Below, piece after piece: positions 36,055-47,847 of a stretch of DNA of 64,000 nucleotides. Each line of letters opens with the position of its first letter. Positions within the stretch are counted from its first letter, which is position 1. The stretch comes from Chrysoporthe austroafricana. Taxonomy: Eukaryota > Ascomycota > Sordariomycetes > Diaporthales > Cryphonectriaceae. The stretch covers positions 4,941,315 through 5,005,314 of the forward strand of contig JYIP02000002.1 in the NCBI GenBank assembly GCA_001051155.2, read 5' to 3'. The position numbers and the translations under genes were made by a program. Under the pieces are notes generated by a model. The model worked only from the letters and a program-made list of their open reading frames with translations, was not told the origin of the DNA and did no database searches.

Positions 36055-36775
36055 TTAACAATCGAGGAACCTTTTCTCATAAGAGCTGTAGCGCTGTTGG
36101 AGGCATCTGACATCAAAGCTGTCGACGTAGAATAGATTCCGTAAGCGCATAAGGCTGAAGGCCTCCCCCCCTGGAGAGAGACCAGAGCGAGAGAAGAGTC
36201 GCGATATAGCTGATGCGCAAGGAGCCTCGACCTGCTGGCCATTGACCCAGCCGTGACCTTGATCATGACATCTGGTACTCGCTTCTTGCTGCTGTATCAA
36301 ATCTCCATCGTTTGTGTATCTGAGTAGAAACTGATGATTTTTGAACCAATGTTCAGACTCTGAGTGATGGGCATTCAGCTCTAGAACTAGAGAGCCTGTA
36401 GGCTGCGAGGCACCGAGGATAGGAAAGAGTTTCAGCATAACGTTTTTGAACACAGAGCTATGTCGTGATGTGCATGGCCATGAGGACTTGGGCTGCTAAT
36501 AAGTATGATAGGTGTTTGGTGGAAGCTTAATATTTATTTAGATGTATCGAAAATATTTCTAATTGTCGTATTACTCTATATTCAAGCTCCCCTAGGCGTG
36601 ATGCATGCATTCTCAACCGGTGGTAGCTCTTTTGATCCAGGAAAAATCTCCATTGCTCACAAACCGCTACACAAGAAACCCAGCCATGATGCTTTTGATG
36701 CGAGACCTCTTCCAATCATGAGACTGATCCCCGCGGGCAATGAAATTCGGGATTCTTTGTTTTCTCCGCCGCAAT
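36055..36775 (-). pseudogene. Broken F-box/DUF6546-like gene
   Basis: Pieces in different frames of the minus strand resemble, in order, a large family of fungal F-box-type proteins of unknown function. The order is SLPAGISLMI, then LEEVSHQKHHGW and VCEQWRFFLDQKSYHRL, then after a further shift FKNVMLKLFPILGASQPTG, LELNAHHSESEHWFKNHQF, HGWVNGQQVEAP and AISRLF. The family form has SLPAEIR at the start and SPSDSEHWFKNYxF in the middle, from memory of the family rather than a search. At least two frameshifts and a premature end at 36055 make it a pseudogene. The transposon stack begins about 80 bp upstream of its likely start. Confidence 0.62.
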
Positions 36776-36855
36776 TCACGAAAACTTTGCGGTGGTAGGA
36801 AGGGAGATAGCCTTGGACAATGTGAAGATTGATAGGGAAAGTTCTGAGTAGGGTA

Positions 36856-36896
36856 AGTCGCAGGGGGTAGTTTCGGCCCACCCCTAGTTTAGGCCC
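36856..36896 (+). repeat. Left terminal inverted repeat of D
   Basis: 41 bp, the exact reverse complement of 61114-61154. It is preceded by the TA duplication at 36854-36855. Confidence 0.95.
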
Positions 36897-37020
36897 TCCC
36901 TTATTAGTCCTATCCCTTTTTTCAACCCCTTTAAGTATAATGGACTTTTCTCNTGGACTTTTCTCAACCAATTTATTCTCAATCAACTTCCCTTTTCTAC
37001 AGGATCTTTATATGCCCTAA

Positions 37021-38013
37021 ATGAAGCCATATACCGAATTTGAGCTTGCGCAAGCTGTCAAGGCTATCAGAAATGGCATATCTGTACGCAAGGCCTCAAA
37101 AGAATAGGGTATTCCAAGGACTATATTTCGCTACCGTCTAAAAGGAACGGAATTATATAAAACAGCCCATAAAAACCAGCAAAGGCTCTCAATTACTCAA
37201 GAAAAGAAGCTCGTTGAATGGATCCTTATTCAGGAAAGCCTAGGGCTTCTACCCAGCTACTCAGAACTAAGGTTTTTCGCCCAGAAGATCCTCTATATCC
37301 GTAGGGATTCTCAAGCCCTTAGCAACAAGTGGATATAGTCCTTTCTGAAAAGAAACCTATAGATAAGAGTACGGCAGATACGACAAATAGCCTTAGACCG
37401 TATTAATAGGGCAACCCTAGAAATAATATAGCTTTGGTTCCGTCTATTCGAGCTTCCTTATATCCAGGCTATCAAGCCAGCTAATAGATAGAATATGGAC
37501 GAAGCAGGGATAATAGAAAGCCAGGGAGAGAATGTCTTAGTCCTTGGAGGCTCTTCTTTACGTTCAATACAGAAAAAAGAGCCTGGGGCATATGCCTGGA
37601 CCTCTTTCTTTGAGTATATCTCTGCTATTAGCACTTACTTCCTTCTATTAGTAATTTTCAAAAGCCTTATAATATAATAGCAATAGTTTCCTATATACCT
37701 TATTCTATTTAACGGCTAGCAGTTTATAGCAATAATAAACGGATGGATAAATAATGCTATAGCTCTTGAGTAGTTACAGAAGATCTTTATTCCTGGCAAT
37801 TAACTAGAAAACCTCTCGGAAAGAAGACTATTAGTCCTGGATAGCTACAGAAGCCATATAACTAGTGAATTTATATAGGAATGCTTTCAAAATAATATCC
37901 TATTGCTTTATTTGCCTCCTTATACCTCTTACGTCTTTCAACCTTTAGATCTAAATATCTTTTCCTCTTTCAAGAGGGCTTACAGAAAGAGGCTGAATGC
38001 CCTAGCCCAATAG
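37021..38013 (+). pseudogene. Fot1/pogo transposase of D, 5' part
   Basis: DDE-superfamily transposase starting MKPYTEFELAQAVKAIRNG. It shows the psq helix-turn-helix (SVRKASKE), the second helix-turn-helix (WILIQESLG, SELRFFAQKIL), then the catalytic domain. Catalytic aspartates are visible at NMDEAGI (about 37495), LVLDSYRSH (about 37835) and QPLDL (about 37945). In-frame TAG codons at former Gln or Trp positions (for example after RKASKE and at NKWI) show RIP-type decay. The frame ends at LNALAQ where retroelement C inserted, and resumes at 60349. Confidence 0.9.
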
Positions 38014-38517
38014 TGTTATAAACGCTGCAGCAAATCCTAAGATATACTGTAAAGTCAAAGGGTTTATGCTAACAAAAGCGATGCCAAGTACAGCCTCGAG
38101 ATTCAGGACAGGTTTATTGAATATCGCAATATTCATAAGCCGATATGGCTATCAATAATAAGTCCCAATTGATACTTAGATTGATAACTGGGAATTCCCT
38201 AATAGTCTATCTACTCGGGGGGGGGAAATGCCTTATCCTTATATCCTTTTCCCCGTTATCATATTTTCTAAGGGATACTTCTGGATAACTCATATCCATA
38301 GCTATCTAACCTTGTCGTTTCTTCTGGATAATTTATATCTATAGCTATCCGACCTTATCGTTTCTTCTGGATAACTTATATCTATAGCTATCCAACCTTA
38401 TTAATAAAACTAACTCTAACCCTGATTATATAATTATAGTAATTGGTTTTTGGCATATCTGGTCTTTCCTTATTTCGATTCGTTTATGGGATCCGAACCT
38501 CTTGCTAATTCATAACA
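38014..38517 (-). repeat. 3' LTR of C
   Basis: 504 bp, TG...CA boundaries. It includes three copies of a 43-bp unit at about 38280-38402 and a telomere-like CTAACTCTAACCCTG at 38410-38424. Confidence 0.94.
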
Positions 38518-38579
38518 TTATCCCCTTCCTGTGGGTTTTCGTCCCGAAAATTCTTTCGTAAGTAAATCCTGTTCTTTGT

Positions 38580-39233
38580 ATGTATTTTCGCGCTTTCCTA
38601 ATCAGGATGTTTCCTAGGGTTATTAGAACTCGCTCGTTACCCCGTTCTGAAAGGACCAAAAAGAAAGATTCCTTGCTATTTCTCATTTTCCGGAACGTTA
38701 TAGAAATGCCCTTTTGTTCTTTTTGCGAGGGTCGTAATATCGCGACATGCCAGATTTCGCCTTCTGATTCTTCTCGGTACGCTAAATATATTCGGTTAGG
38801 GCGTTCTCGCTGCGATATGCAGGGCTTTTTTGCTGCCGAAATTCGGAAGATCGGCATTCAATATTAGTATCTTGAGGACCGTCTTGAATCGGCCGAAAAG
38901 CGATTGCGTAATGCTATTTTGGAAGTCGAGCGCTTGCGAAAATAGAAACGCATATAGTTTGAGAAGATAATGCGTACTATTCGCCAGGGTATTACGGATA
39001 TGGAAGAGCTGGAACGTATGGAAGCTGAAAAGGCCGAGGAGGAATGTCGCAAGGCCGAAGCGGAGCGCCGGGCTGCGGAGCCTTTCGTTCCCGAAGGTCC
39101 TCTTCCTGAGAGTTTCGATTTTGATATTATTTTGCAGCAATTTGGCTCCGATATTGATTAGTCCGTTATTGGTCCGGAAGCCGGGTCTGAAAATATGGCT
39201 GGTTTTTCTAGTACTGATTATCCTTCCGGTTAA
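38580..39233 (+). pseudogene. Antisense cysteine-cluster/coiled-coil ORF of C
   Basis: Lies between the pol end and 3' LTR of C on the strand opposite to gag-pol, in one frame of 218 codons with only a few TAG stops (first at 38865). The N-terminal part holds FCEGRNIATCQISPSDSSRY, a Cys-rich pattern partly lost by C-to-Y changes, then LGRSRCD. The middle is a charged coiled coil (RLESAEKRLRNAILEVERL, ITDMEELERMEAEKAEEE), and the end is acidic (FDFDIILQQFGSDID). Function unknown. Confidence 0.72.
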
Positions 39234-39239
39234 CCGGTA

Positions 39240-40355
39240 AGCCTTTCCGACCCGTTATCCTTTTAACCGCCAGCCCTTTTTGCTATTGCTTATTCAAGTA
39301 GTTTGCTAATGCTTAGGGTGCATTTCGCAAATTGCTTCTGGGTTCTTATAAGTTTTCGCTTATTGGGTAACCTTTTTATTTGATAAGGTATTCGGGGTCG
39401 TAATTTGGTCTGCAATACTTGAGAATTTATTTGACTTCGTATTCTGGTTCGTTACTTTCAATCTGGGTAATTTTGTCCGTTTCGGTTAATTTTAATATTA
39501 GTTCGAGGAATGAAATATGGAATACCGGATAAATCCTTATTCTATAAAATAATGCAAATTCGAAATTGATATTTGAAATTTTTCTTAGGATTTTGAATAG
39601 TTCTAGTTTCTTATAATTTAATAAATAAAAAGGTCTTGTTATTTTGATATATTTTTTCTGTCGAACAAAATAAACCTTATCCCTTTCCTGTAAGGTTGGT
39701 CCTTTAATCTTTTTGGAGTTAGCATATTTCGTTATTCTTTCTTATATAAATTTCAGTTCTTTTTGAAATTCTTTTTGGACTTTCTTAATCTTTCTGATTC
39801 GCTTTTCTGCAGCTTCCGCATTTATTCCTAGTATTTCGTTATAATAGGCTATCAGATTATAGCTATAAAATGCATAGAATAATAATTTCTTTATCGTATT
39901 CGTATTTGCGCTATTATATGCGAACTATATTAATAGTAATAATTCTACTTAATTATCCTATTTGTAATTTATATAATATTGCAAATATTATTTAATAATC
40001 TGGTTTATTCGTTTTGTTTATTTATCTGTTTGCAAGTAAAATGCTATGGATATTTTTTATTATATTCCGAGTAATTTCGTAAATAAGGTTTAGAAATTTG
40101 ATATAAACTTTCTGTTTTTATCGGAAATGATTTCTTTGAGTATGCTATAATTGGCTATAATTGTTCTAAAGAATATATATACGAGATCTTCTGCCATACT
40201 GCTTTCTTTATAAAGGAAGAAATAAGCGTATTTATTTAGTTTGCAAACTATTACTAAAATATTATCGTATTATATTTTGGTTAAAGGTTTTCGTAAAAGG
40301 GGTAGCTTAATAATGAAATCCTAGCTGATAGATTGCTAAATTATTTCCGGAATAG
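39240..40355 (-). pseudogene. Integrase core and chromodomain end of C pol
   Basis: The remaining 3' part of C pol after the insertion of A at 40355/47848. It aligns by eye with integrase and chromodomain sequence of A (45540-46610), reversed. Many stop codons. Confidence 0.85.
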
Positions 40356-40892
40356 TATTATAAACCAGTAAATGGTTCGGACTCTATAAACAAATCAAGA
40401 TAAGAAAGGACCAGGCATATTAAGAACCAATTACTATAATTATATAATTAGGGTTAGGGTTAGTTCTACCAATAAAGTTAGATAGCTATAGATATAAGTT
40501 ATCTAAAAGAAACGACAAGGTTGGATAGCTATGGATATAAGTTATCCAAAAGAAACGACAAGGTTGGATAGCTATGGATATAAGTTATCCAAAAGAAACG
40601 ACAAGGTTGGATAGCTATAGATATAAGTTATCCAAAAGCATCCCTTAGAGAATATAATAATGGGAAAAGGATATAAGGATAAAGCATCCCCCGAATAGAT
40701 AGACAGGTAGTTTTTCAGTTATCAATTTAAGTATCAATTGGACTTTACTATTAATAGCTATATTGGCTTATAAATATTGCGATATTCAGTAAACTTGTCC
40801 TGAAGCTCAAAGCTATATTTAGCATCGCTCTTATTAGTATAAACCTTTTGACTTTACGGTATATCTTAAGATTTATTGCAGCGTTTATAATA
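40356..40892 (+). repeat. 5' LTR of A
   Basis: 537 bp, with four 43-bp units (about 40476-40640) and the telomere-like TTAGGGTTAGGGTTAG at 40448-40463. Confidence 0.93.
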
Positions 40893-41980
40893 TTTTAATA
40901 ATTCTTATTCAAGATCGGTTTAGTATATATCCCTTAAGCAATACTTAGGATATAATAGCGCCCCAGATCCCGTTTTCGTCCAATATCCAGGCCTTTTAGG
41001 AAAAAATACTGGTTGCCTTTACTAACGAATAGTTCTAACAGCAGAATATAGCCCTGTATTAATAGCTTGAGGAAATCAAGAACGAAGTTATCCGCCTCAA
41101 TGCCTTTCAGCAAGCTAAAGCTTTTAAACTCGATAAACCAGGCCCTTACAAAAGCATTCGGAAAGACTTTCAAGCTTTTATAACGCAACTCAAGGCATAT
41201 TTCAAGCATTATGGAACTCAGTTCAGGACTACTTATAACAAGATCGATTTCGCAAGAAGCCGCTTTGAAAGAATAGCTTTCCAGTAATAAGAGCTAACCT
41301 TTCGCGATTATCTGGATAATAATGAAAAATTCCGTTCAGAGGATACTAAGCGCATCTTCTAGCGCTATACTAATTTCGAATTAGCTCTTACTAAAACTTT
41401 TGGGAACCTAGACGAACGACGTATTGCGGTACGGCAATTAGAGGTATTTCGACAAACCGGTTTAGCCGCAAACTATATAGCCAAATTCCGGCAAATCGTC
41501 GCCTATTTCGATTATAACGACAATCCTCTCATAAATGCCTATTATATAAAATTCAAAGAAGAAGTTAAGGACGAATTCTATAAAGAAAATCGACTTGAAA
41601 AATTTAATAAGTTCATTAATAAAGCAGTCCGTATCGATAACCGATTATACGAACGATAGTAATAACGGTAAAAGAATTACGGCATTACTTTGCAATACTA
41701 GCCAAATACTGGAAAGCGTAAGTTTTAGCAAAAAGGCAAAAGCAATACGGCCTATTCGGGCATTATATATGCTAGACCTATAGAACTAGATATTCTCGTA
41801 CGCGAATAATGCAAAGGGGTTATTTGTTATAATTGCAGCAAGAAAGGCTATATCGCCCGCAATTATCGATAAGAATAAAAGAAGCGAGAATGGAAACTAA
41901 TCCCGGAAAAATAGCTTAGCGTTGCTTAGCGATAGGAACCCAATTAGCTAAACAAAAATATTTAACCGGAATAAGTAATA
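40893..41980 (+). pseudogene. gag of A
   Basis: Decayed capsid/nucleocapsid region with several frames broken by stops. A retroviral-type zinc knuckle lies at 41825-41872 as CYNCSKKGYIARNYR. Compared with C-x2-C-x4-H-x4-C, the His and last Cys both read Tyr, the change RIP makes. The exact start is not resolvable. Confidence 0.85.
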
Positions 41981-44900
41981 GACCTTGATTATAGCAGCTT
42001 TAGCTAAATAGTCTGCTACTAAAATTACTGTTTATTATACTTTTCGGAAAAGGAAAGTTCAGGATAGTTCTTACGCAAGCTTCGAGAATAACGATAGCTT
42101 GCTATAGGCAAGAAAGGCCTATTTTATAATACTATTATCCAAAATAGCGATTCCGATTGCTTTAGCGAAAAACCTTTACGGAACGAAGAAGACTTAAAGA
42201 AGTATTTCTTGAATTACTATTTGGAACGATAATAGAATAGCATAATAGAAAAAGAAATCGATATTATATAATTAGAATTACCAATATTTAGCAATATTGC
42301 TGAAAAGTCAATTTACTTTAATAGATAATTAGATAACTTATTAATTCCAATCTTTAATAAAGAATCAATAGAAGAAATAGCTTATTATTAGCAGAAAGAT
42401 TGCCAAAATTGCAAATGGATATCCAAATATACGGAAATTGAATATATTATTTATAGGCTTACGATAAAAGAACTCTTCCAAAGCATATTATTTCAGAATA
42501 GCAAATGCTTATTCCAAGAAAACGGAAAGATTAGTTACTTATATTCTTATTACTATAAACTTACTTGGATTAGCTATATTTATTATAATTGCTAGATATA
42601 TTTCAGCAAAAAAGTTAAATAGGACTAGTTCTTATTTAAGGAATGGGACTAATTGATCTATCCCGTTATAAAAAAAAGAGGAAGATTCAGAAAGGTCTTG
42701 CATATTGAAAATAACAATATATATATTGGACTGCTAGATAACTGCCCAAAAATATGCATTAACAAAAAGACTATATAGGGATAATGCTATGTAATAGCAT
42801 ATTCTATATATGTATAAGATAAGGCTAAAGAATAGTACCGGTTGCAGAAAATCGAAAAGAATCGGTAACGGAGCTATACTTAAGCAAAAAAGCTAGCTTA
42901 ATAAGCAGCGAGAAACGCTTAGAATACCCCAAAAGGGAAGGATCGCTTGTAATAGGATAGCAGCCGATCAGGACTATAAGGTCTCTATATGCTACTATTA
43001 AGGGAAATAAAGAGCATATTATCCTAGAAGCATATATTAAAAGGTAACGATATAGCGCACTATTGGATAATAACGCATAAGGAAATTTTATCTTGCTAAA
43101 AATCGTTAATAAAGAACGAATTCCCTAGATACAGAAAGAAGATCCTTATAAGCTCAATATTATAGAAAGAAAATCGATTGCGTATAATTTGAGTATAATC
43201 GATATAGAAACTAATTACTTACTTGTTTCGATCCAAGGCCTTACGATAAACGTTGCCTTTGATATTACAAATATAGCATAGCATAAGTTGATTTTAAGAA
43301 TATTTTGGCTTAAGAAATATAACTTTCAAATTAATTAAACTACTAGTCAGATTTTATAAGAATAAGCCGTACTTACTGAAAAAGTTGCAATTATTAGCAA
43401 AAGAAAAGACTTAGTTATTAAAGATAGTATAGGAAAAATGCGCTTAAATAGGCTTACAAATACCCTTAAGGCTAAAAGATAAGCTACGATATAGGGAAAG
43501 GTTACAGATACTTTGAATTTCCAGACGAAAATTGGAAACGAACCAAGACTATAAGTAACTATCGACTAACAGAAATACGGTCAGGTACGGAATAATACGA
43601 AAAAATGCGAATTGTGGAACTATAAAGAAATATAGCTCTTACAGTACAAATACGCTAGAAAGCAGTTTGGCTCGGTACTTAATAGGCATCCGAAACTACC
43701 AGAAATACGAAAGCCCCAGAAACGAGAAGCTAGTAAAAAGAAATATGCATAACGGTACTTTATATTCTTATAGATTGCAAAAGATAAAGAAAGACCAATA
43801 CCGATATTCGAAAATATATTAAGAGAGTATTACGAATTCAAGAAATTATAGCAAGGAAAGTTCGATATAGGATTACTAGAATATAATCCGTACGATTACG
43901 AAATCCCTTTAAAGGAAGGAATGCAGCCAAAGTTCTTCTTTATTTATAAGCTTGATAAAGCAAAATTCGGAATACTTAAGGAATATATCGATAAAAACCT
44001 AAAACGAGGCTATATATAACTATCGCGGTTACTAGCAAAATACTTTATCCTATTCGTATTCAAGAAAAATAGCAAATTATAGCTTTGCGTAAATTACTAA
44101 TAGCTTAACAATATTATTATTAAGAACCGATACCCGTTACTGCTAGCAAGCGAAATAAAAGATCGATTGATTGGAACAAAATGGTTTATTACGTTTGATC
44201 TCAAAAAAGGATACTATTATATCAGGATTAAGGAAGACAATATTTGGAAAACGGCTTTCAGAATATGCTATAAACATTTCGAATATATAATTATGCCTTT
44301 TGGACTTACAAATGCGCTAGCATTTTTCCAAGAAATGATCAATTATATCCTATACGAATTTCTGAATACTACCGTTATCGTCTACTTTAATAATATCCTT
44401 ATTTTTTCCAAAAATCTTAAGATATACAAATAATATATACGGGAAGTATTCCAAATATTGCAAAATAATAAATTTCTAATTAAATTAAGCAAATGCTATT
44501 TCTACCGATAAAAAGTTAATTATTTAAGCTATATTATCGAGCTAAGACAGATTAGCATATAATAAGATAAGGTTAAAGCAGTACGAGAATAGCTTATTCC
44601 GGGAAGTATTAAAGATATTAAGGCATTCCTTAAATATGCTAATTTCTATTAATAGTTTATCCGAGATTATAGCAAGATCGTATACCCCCTTACCGACTTT
44701 ATAAAAAAAAACCGAAAATTCAGATAGACTTCTGAAATATAGGAAATATTCGACAAAATTAAAGAATGAATTATATCAGAACTTATTCTTTACGAAACAA
44801 ACCTAGAAAAACCCTTTGAAATAGAAACCGATATATCAGATTACGCACTAGGCGGATAATTCGAGTAACGAGACGACCAGGGACGTTTCAGAGTCGTAAA

Positions 44901-46620
44901 CAACTTTTCAAAAAAATTAAATAGCCCAGAACTCAATTACGGCATTCCTAATAAGGAATTGATAGCAATTATCAAAGCATTCGAAAAATAACAATGCTAC
45001 TTAATCAGAGCCAAATACTAAATTACAGTATATACAGATTATAAGAACTTAATAACGTTTATAACTATTAAGGTTTTGAATAAACGACAAATCAGATAAG
45101 CAGAATTCCTCTTGCAATTTGACTTGAAAATTGTCTATTGCAAAGGATCTGAAAATAATAGAGCAAATGCACTTAGCAGACGATTAGACTATCAAGATTT
45201 AGAACCAAAAGAATTTCAAAATATCTTCCGACAGGATAAGGATAGCAATTTCGTAAATGAAATAAGAGAACTCAATACGATTATCAGAATTAATAGCAAA
45301 TAAAGAAAACCAGAAAATATAATTACTAAAGAACAAAACGAATATATCAAGACTATGTATAGCATACTAGCATATAACTATTAAAGAATCAGATTTACTT
45401 ATAAAAGGATCAAGAAATACTGGAACTTACTAGGATTCAGATAAAGAATTGAAAATATCTTATAGGAATGCAATAGCTATAAGAAGAATAAAATTGAATA
45501 TTACAAGCCTTATAGACTGCTTTAACTATTCCTTATCCCGAAAGCAGTTTGGCAATTTATTAGCTAGGATTTCATAACTAAGCTACTTTTTTTACGAAAA
45601 CCCTTAACTAAAATGCAATATAACAGCATTCTAATAATAGTTTGCAAACTGAGCAAATACGCTTACTTCCTTCTTTATAAGGAAAGCAGTATGGCAGAAA
45701 ATCTCGTATATATATTCCTGAGAACGGTTATAGCCAATTACGGTATGCTTAAAGAAATCATTTCCGATAAAGACAGAAAGTTCGTATTAAATTTCTGGAC
45801 CTTATTTACGAAATTATTCGGAATATAATAAAAGATATCTATAGCATTTCATTCGCAAACGGATAAATAAACAAAACGAATAAACCAGATTATCAAGCAA
45901 TATTTGCAATACTATATAAATTACGAATAGGATAATTGGGTAAAGCTATTACTATTAGCATAATTCGCATATAATAGCGCAAATATAAATACGATAAAGA
46001 AATTACTATTCTATGCATTTTACGGCTATAATCCGATAGCTTATTACGACGAAATATTAAGAGCAAATGCGGAAGCTGCGGAAAAACGAATCAGAAAAAT
46101 TAAGAAAGTCTAGGAAGAATTTCAGAAAGAATTGAAATTTATACAAGAAAAAATAACGAAATATGCTAATTCCAAAAGGATTAAAGGACTAATCCTATAA
46201 AAAAGGAATAAAATTTATTTTATCTGACAGAAAGAATATATCAAAATAATAAGACCCTTTTACTCGTTAAATTATAAGAAATTAGGACTATTTAAAATCC
46301 TAAGAAAAATCTCAAATATCAATTTCGAGCTTGTATTACCTTATAGAATAAGGATCTATCTAGTATTCTATATTTCATTTTTCGAACCAGTACTAAAATC
46401 AACCAAGATAGACAAAACTATTCAGGTTAAAAATAACGAACTAGAATACGAAATCGAACGAATTCTCAAGTATTGCGGACTAAATTATAATCCCGAATAC
46501 CTTATTAAATGGAAAGATTACTTAATAAGCGAAAACTTATAGGAATCCAGGAATAACTTGCGGAACGCATTCCAAGCATTAGCAGACTATTTGAATAAGC
46601 AATAGCAAAAAGGATAGCGG
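41981..46620 (+). pseudogene. pol of A: protease, RT, RNase H, integrase, chromodomain
   Basis: RT is at about 43900-44640: FITFDLKKGYYYIRIKEDN, MPFGLTNALAFFQEM, then VYFNNILIFSK, where the catalytic YLDD box reads YFNN. RNase H starts near 44815 (IETDISDYALGG). The tether YCKGSENNRANALSRR is at about 45135-45180. Integrase core is near 45540-46080 and includes FLLYKESSMAENLVY and the EIISDKDRKF stretch. A chromodomain lies at about 46440-46600 (YLIKWKDYLISENLWES-like). Dense TAG/TAA stops make it inactive. Confidence 0.9.
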
Positions 46621-46637
46621 TTAAAAGGACTTACTAG

Positions 46638-47309
46638 TTAACCGGAAGAATGGCTAATACCGGTAGGACCAGCTGCTCCTCGAAAGCCAAGCTCTAAGCC
46701 CAGCTCCGGCCAGTCGGATTCAAACCCAAACTGCTATAGGGTAACGTCCAGGTCAAAACCTTTAGGAAAGGGACCCTTAGGGACTAAGACTTCCGCAGCC
46801 CGACGCTTTGCCTTGGCAGCATAACGTTCCGTTTCAGCCTCCTCAGCTTCCATACATTCCAGCTCTTCTATATCCGTAATACCCTGATGAATAGCACGCA
46901 TTATCTTTTCAAACTATATACGTTTCTGCCTTCGCAAGCGTTCAACTTCCAAAGCAGCATTACGCAATCGCTTTTCGGCCGATTCAAGGCGATCCTCAAG
47001 ATACTAATACTGAATGCCAATTTTCCGGATCTTGGCAGCAGAAAGGCCCTGCATATCGCAGCGAGAACGCCCTAACCGGATATACTCAGCATACCGAGAA
47101 GAATCAGAAGGCGAAACCTGGCATATCGCGATATTACGACCCTCGTAAAAAGAATAGGAAAGCATCTCTACCGCATTCCGAAAGATAAGAAATAGCAAAG
47201 AATCCTTCTTCTTGGTCCTTTCAGAACGAGGCAGCAAGCGGGTTTTAGTAACCCTGGGAAGCATCCTGATTAAGAAAGCACGAGAATATATATAAGGAAT
47301 AGAGTTCAT
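46638..47309 (-). pseudogene. Antisense cysteine-cluster/coiled-coil ORF of A
   Basis: A single 224-codon frame opposite to gag-pol, between the chromodomain and 3' LTR, with few stops (first at 47004). The first 100 residues are open: MNSIPYIYSRAFLIRML, then SFYEGRNIAICQVSPSDSSRY and IRLGRSRCDMQGLSA. It corresponds to the C copy and shares Cys-to-Tyr losses. A coiled coil follows. Function unknown. Confidence 0.72.
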
Positions 47310-47353
47310 TTACGAAAGAATTTTCGGGACGAAAACTTATAAGAAAGGGATAA

Positions 47354-47847
47354 TATTATGAACTAGTAAATAGTTCGGACTTTATAAACAAATCAAGATA
47401 AAGAAGGACCAGGCATGCTAAGAACCAATTACTATGATTATATAATTAGGGTTAGGGTTAGTTTTATTAATAAGGTTGGATAGCTATAGATATGAGTTAT
47501 CCAAAAGAAACGATAAGGTTGGATAGCTATAGATATAAGTTATCCAAAAGAAACGACAAGGTTGGATAGCTATGGATATGAATTATCCAAAAGCATCCTT
47601 TAAAGAACATAATAACGGGAAAAGGATATAAGGATAGGGCATCCCCCGAGTAGATAGACAGGTAGTTCTTCAGTTGTCAATCTAAGTATCAATTGGACCC
47701 TACCATTAATAGCTATATTGGCTTATGAATATTGCGATACTTAGTAAACCTATCCTGAAGCTCAAGGCTGTATTTGGTATCGCTTTTGTTAGCATAAACC
47801 CTTTAACTTTACGGTATATCTTAGGATTTACTGCAGCGTTTATAACA
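47354..47847 (+). repeat. 3' LTR of A
   Basis: 494 bp, with three 43-bp units (about 47474-47595) and TTAGGGTTAGGGTTAG at 47446-47461. Confidence 0.93.

Larger units (their letters stand above)
40356..47847 (+). mobile_element. Element A: Ty3/Gypsy LTR retrotransposon, plus orientation
   Basis: 7492 bp inserted in C pol. LTRs are 40356-40892 (537 bp) and 47354-47847 (494 bp). The 43-bp length difference equals one tandem unit. Target duplication AATAG at 40351-40355 and 47848-47852. LTR ends read TA...TA or TA...CA instead of TG...CA, as expected after RIP. Order: LTR, gag with zinc knuckle, protease/RT/RNase H/integrase/chromodomain, antisense ORF, LTR. Confidence 0.95.

Noticed and set aside
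40476..40640. Possible CRISPR-like regular repeat
   Set aside because: The 43-bp units are directly adjacent with no unique spacers and sit in an LTR of a eukaryotic retroelement.
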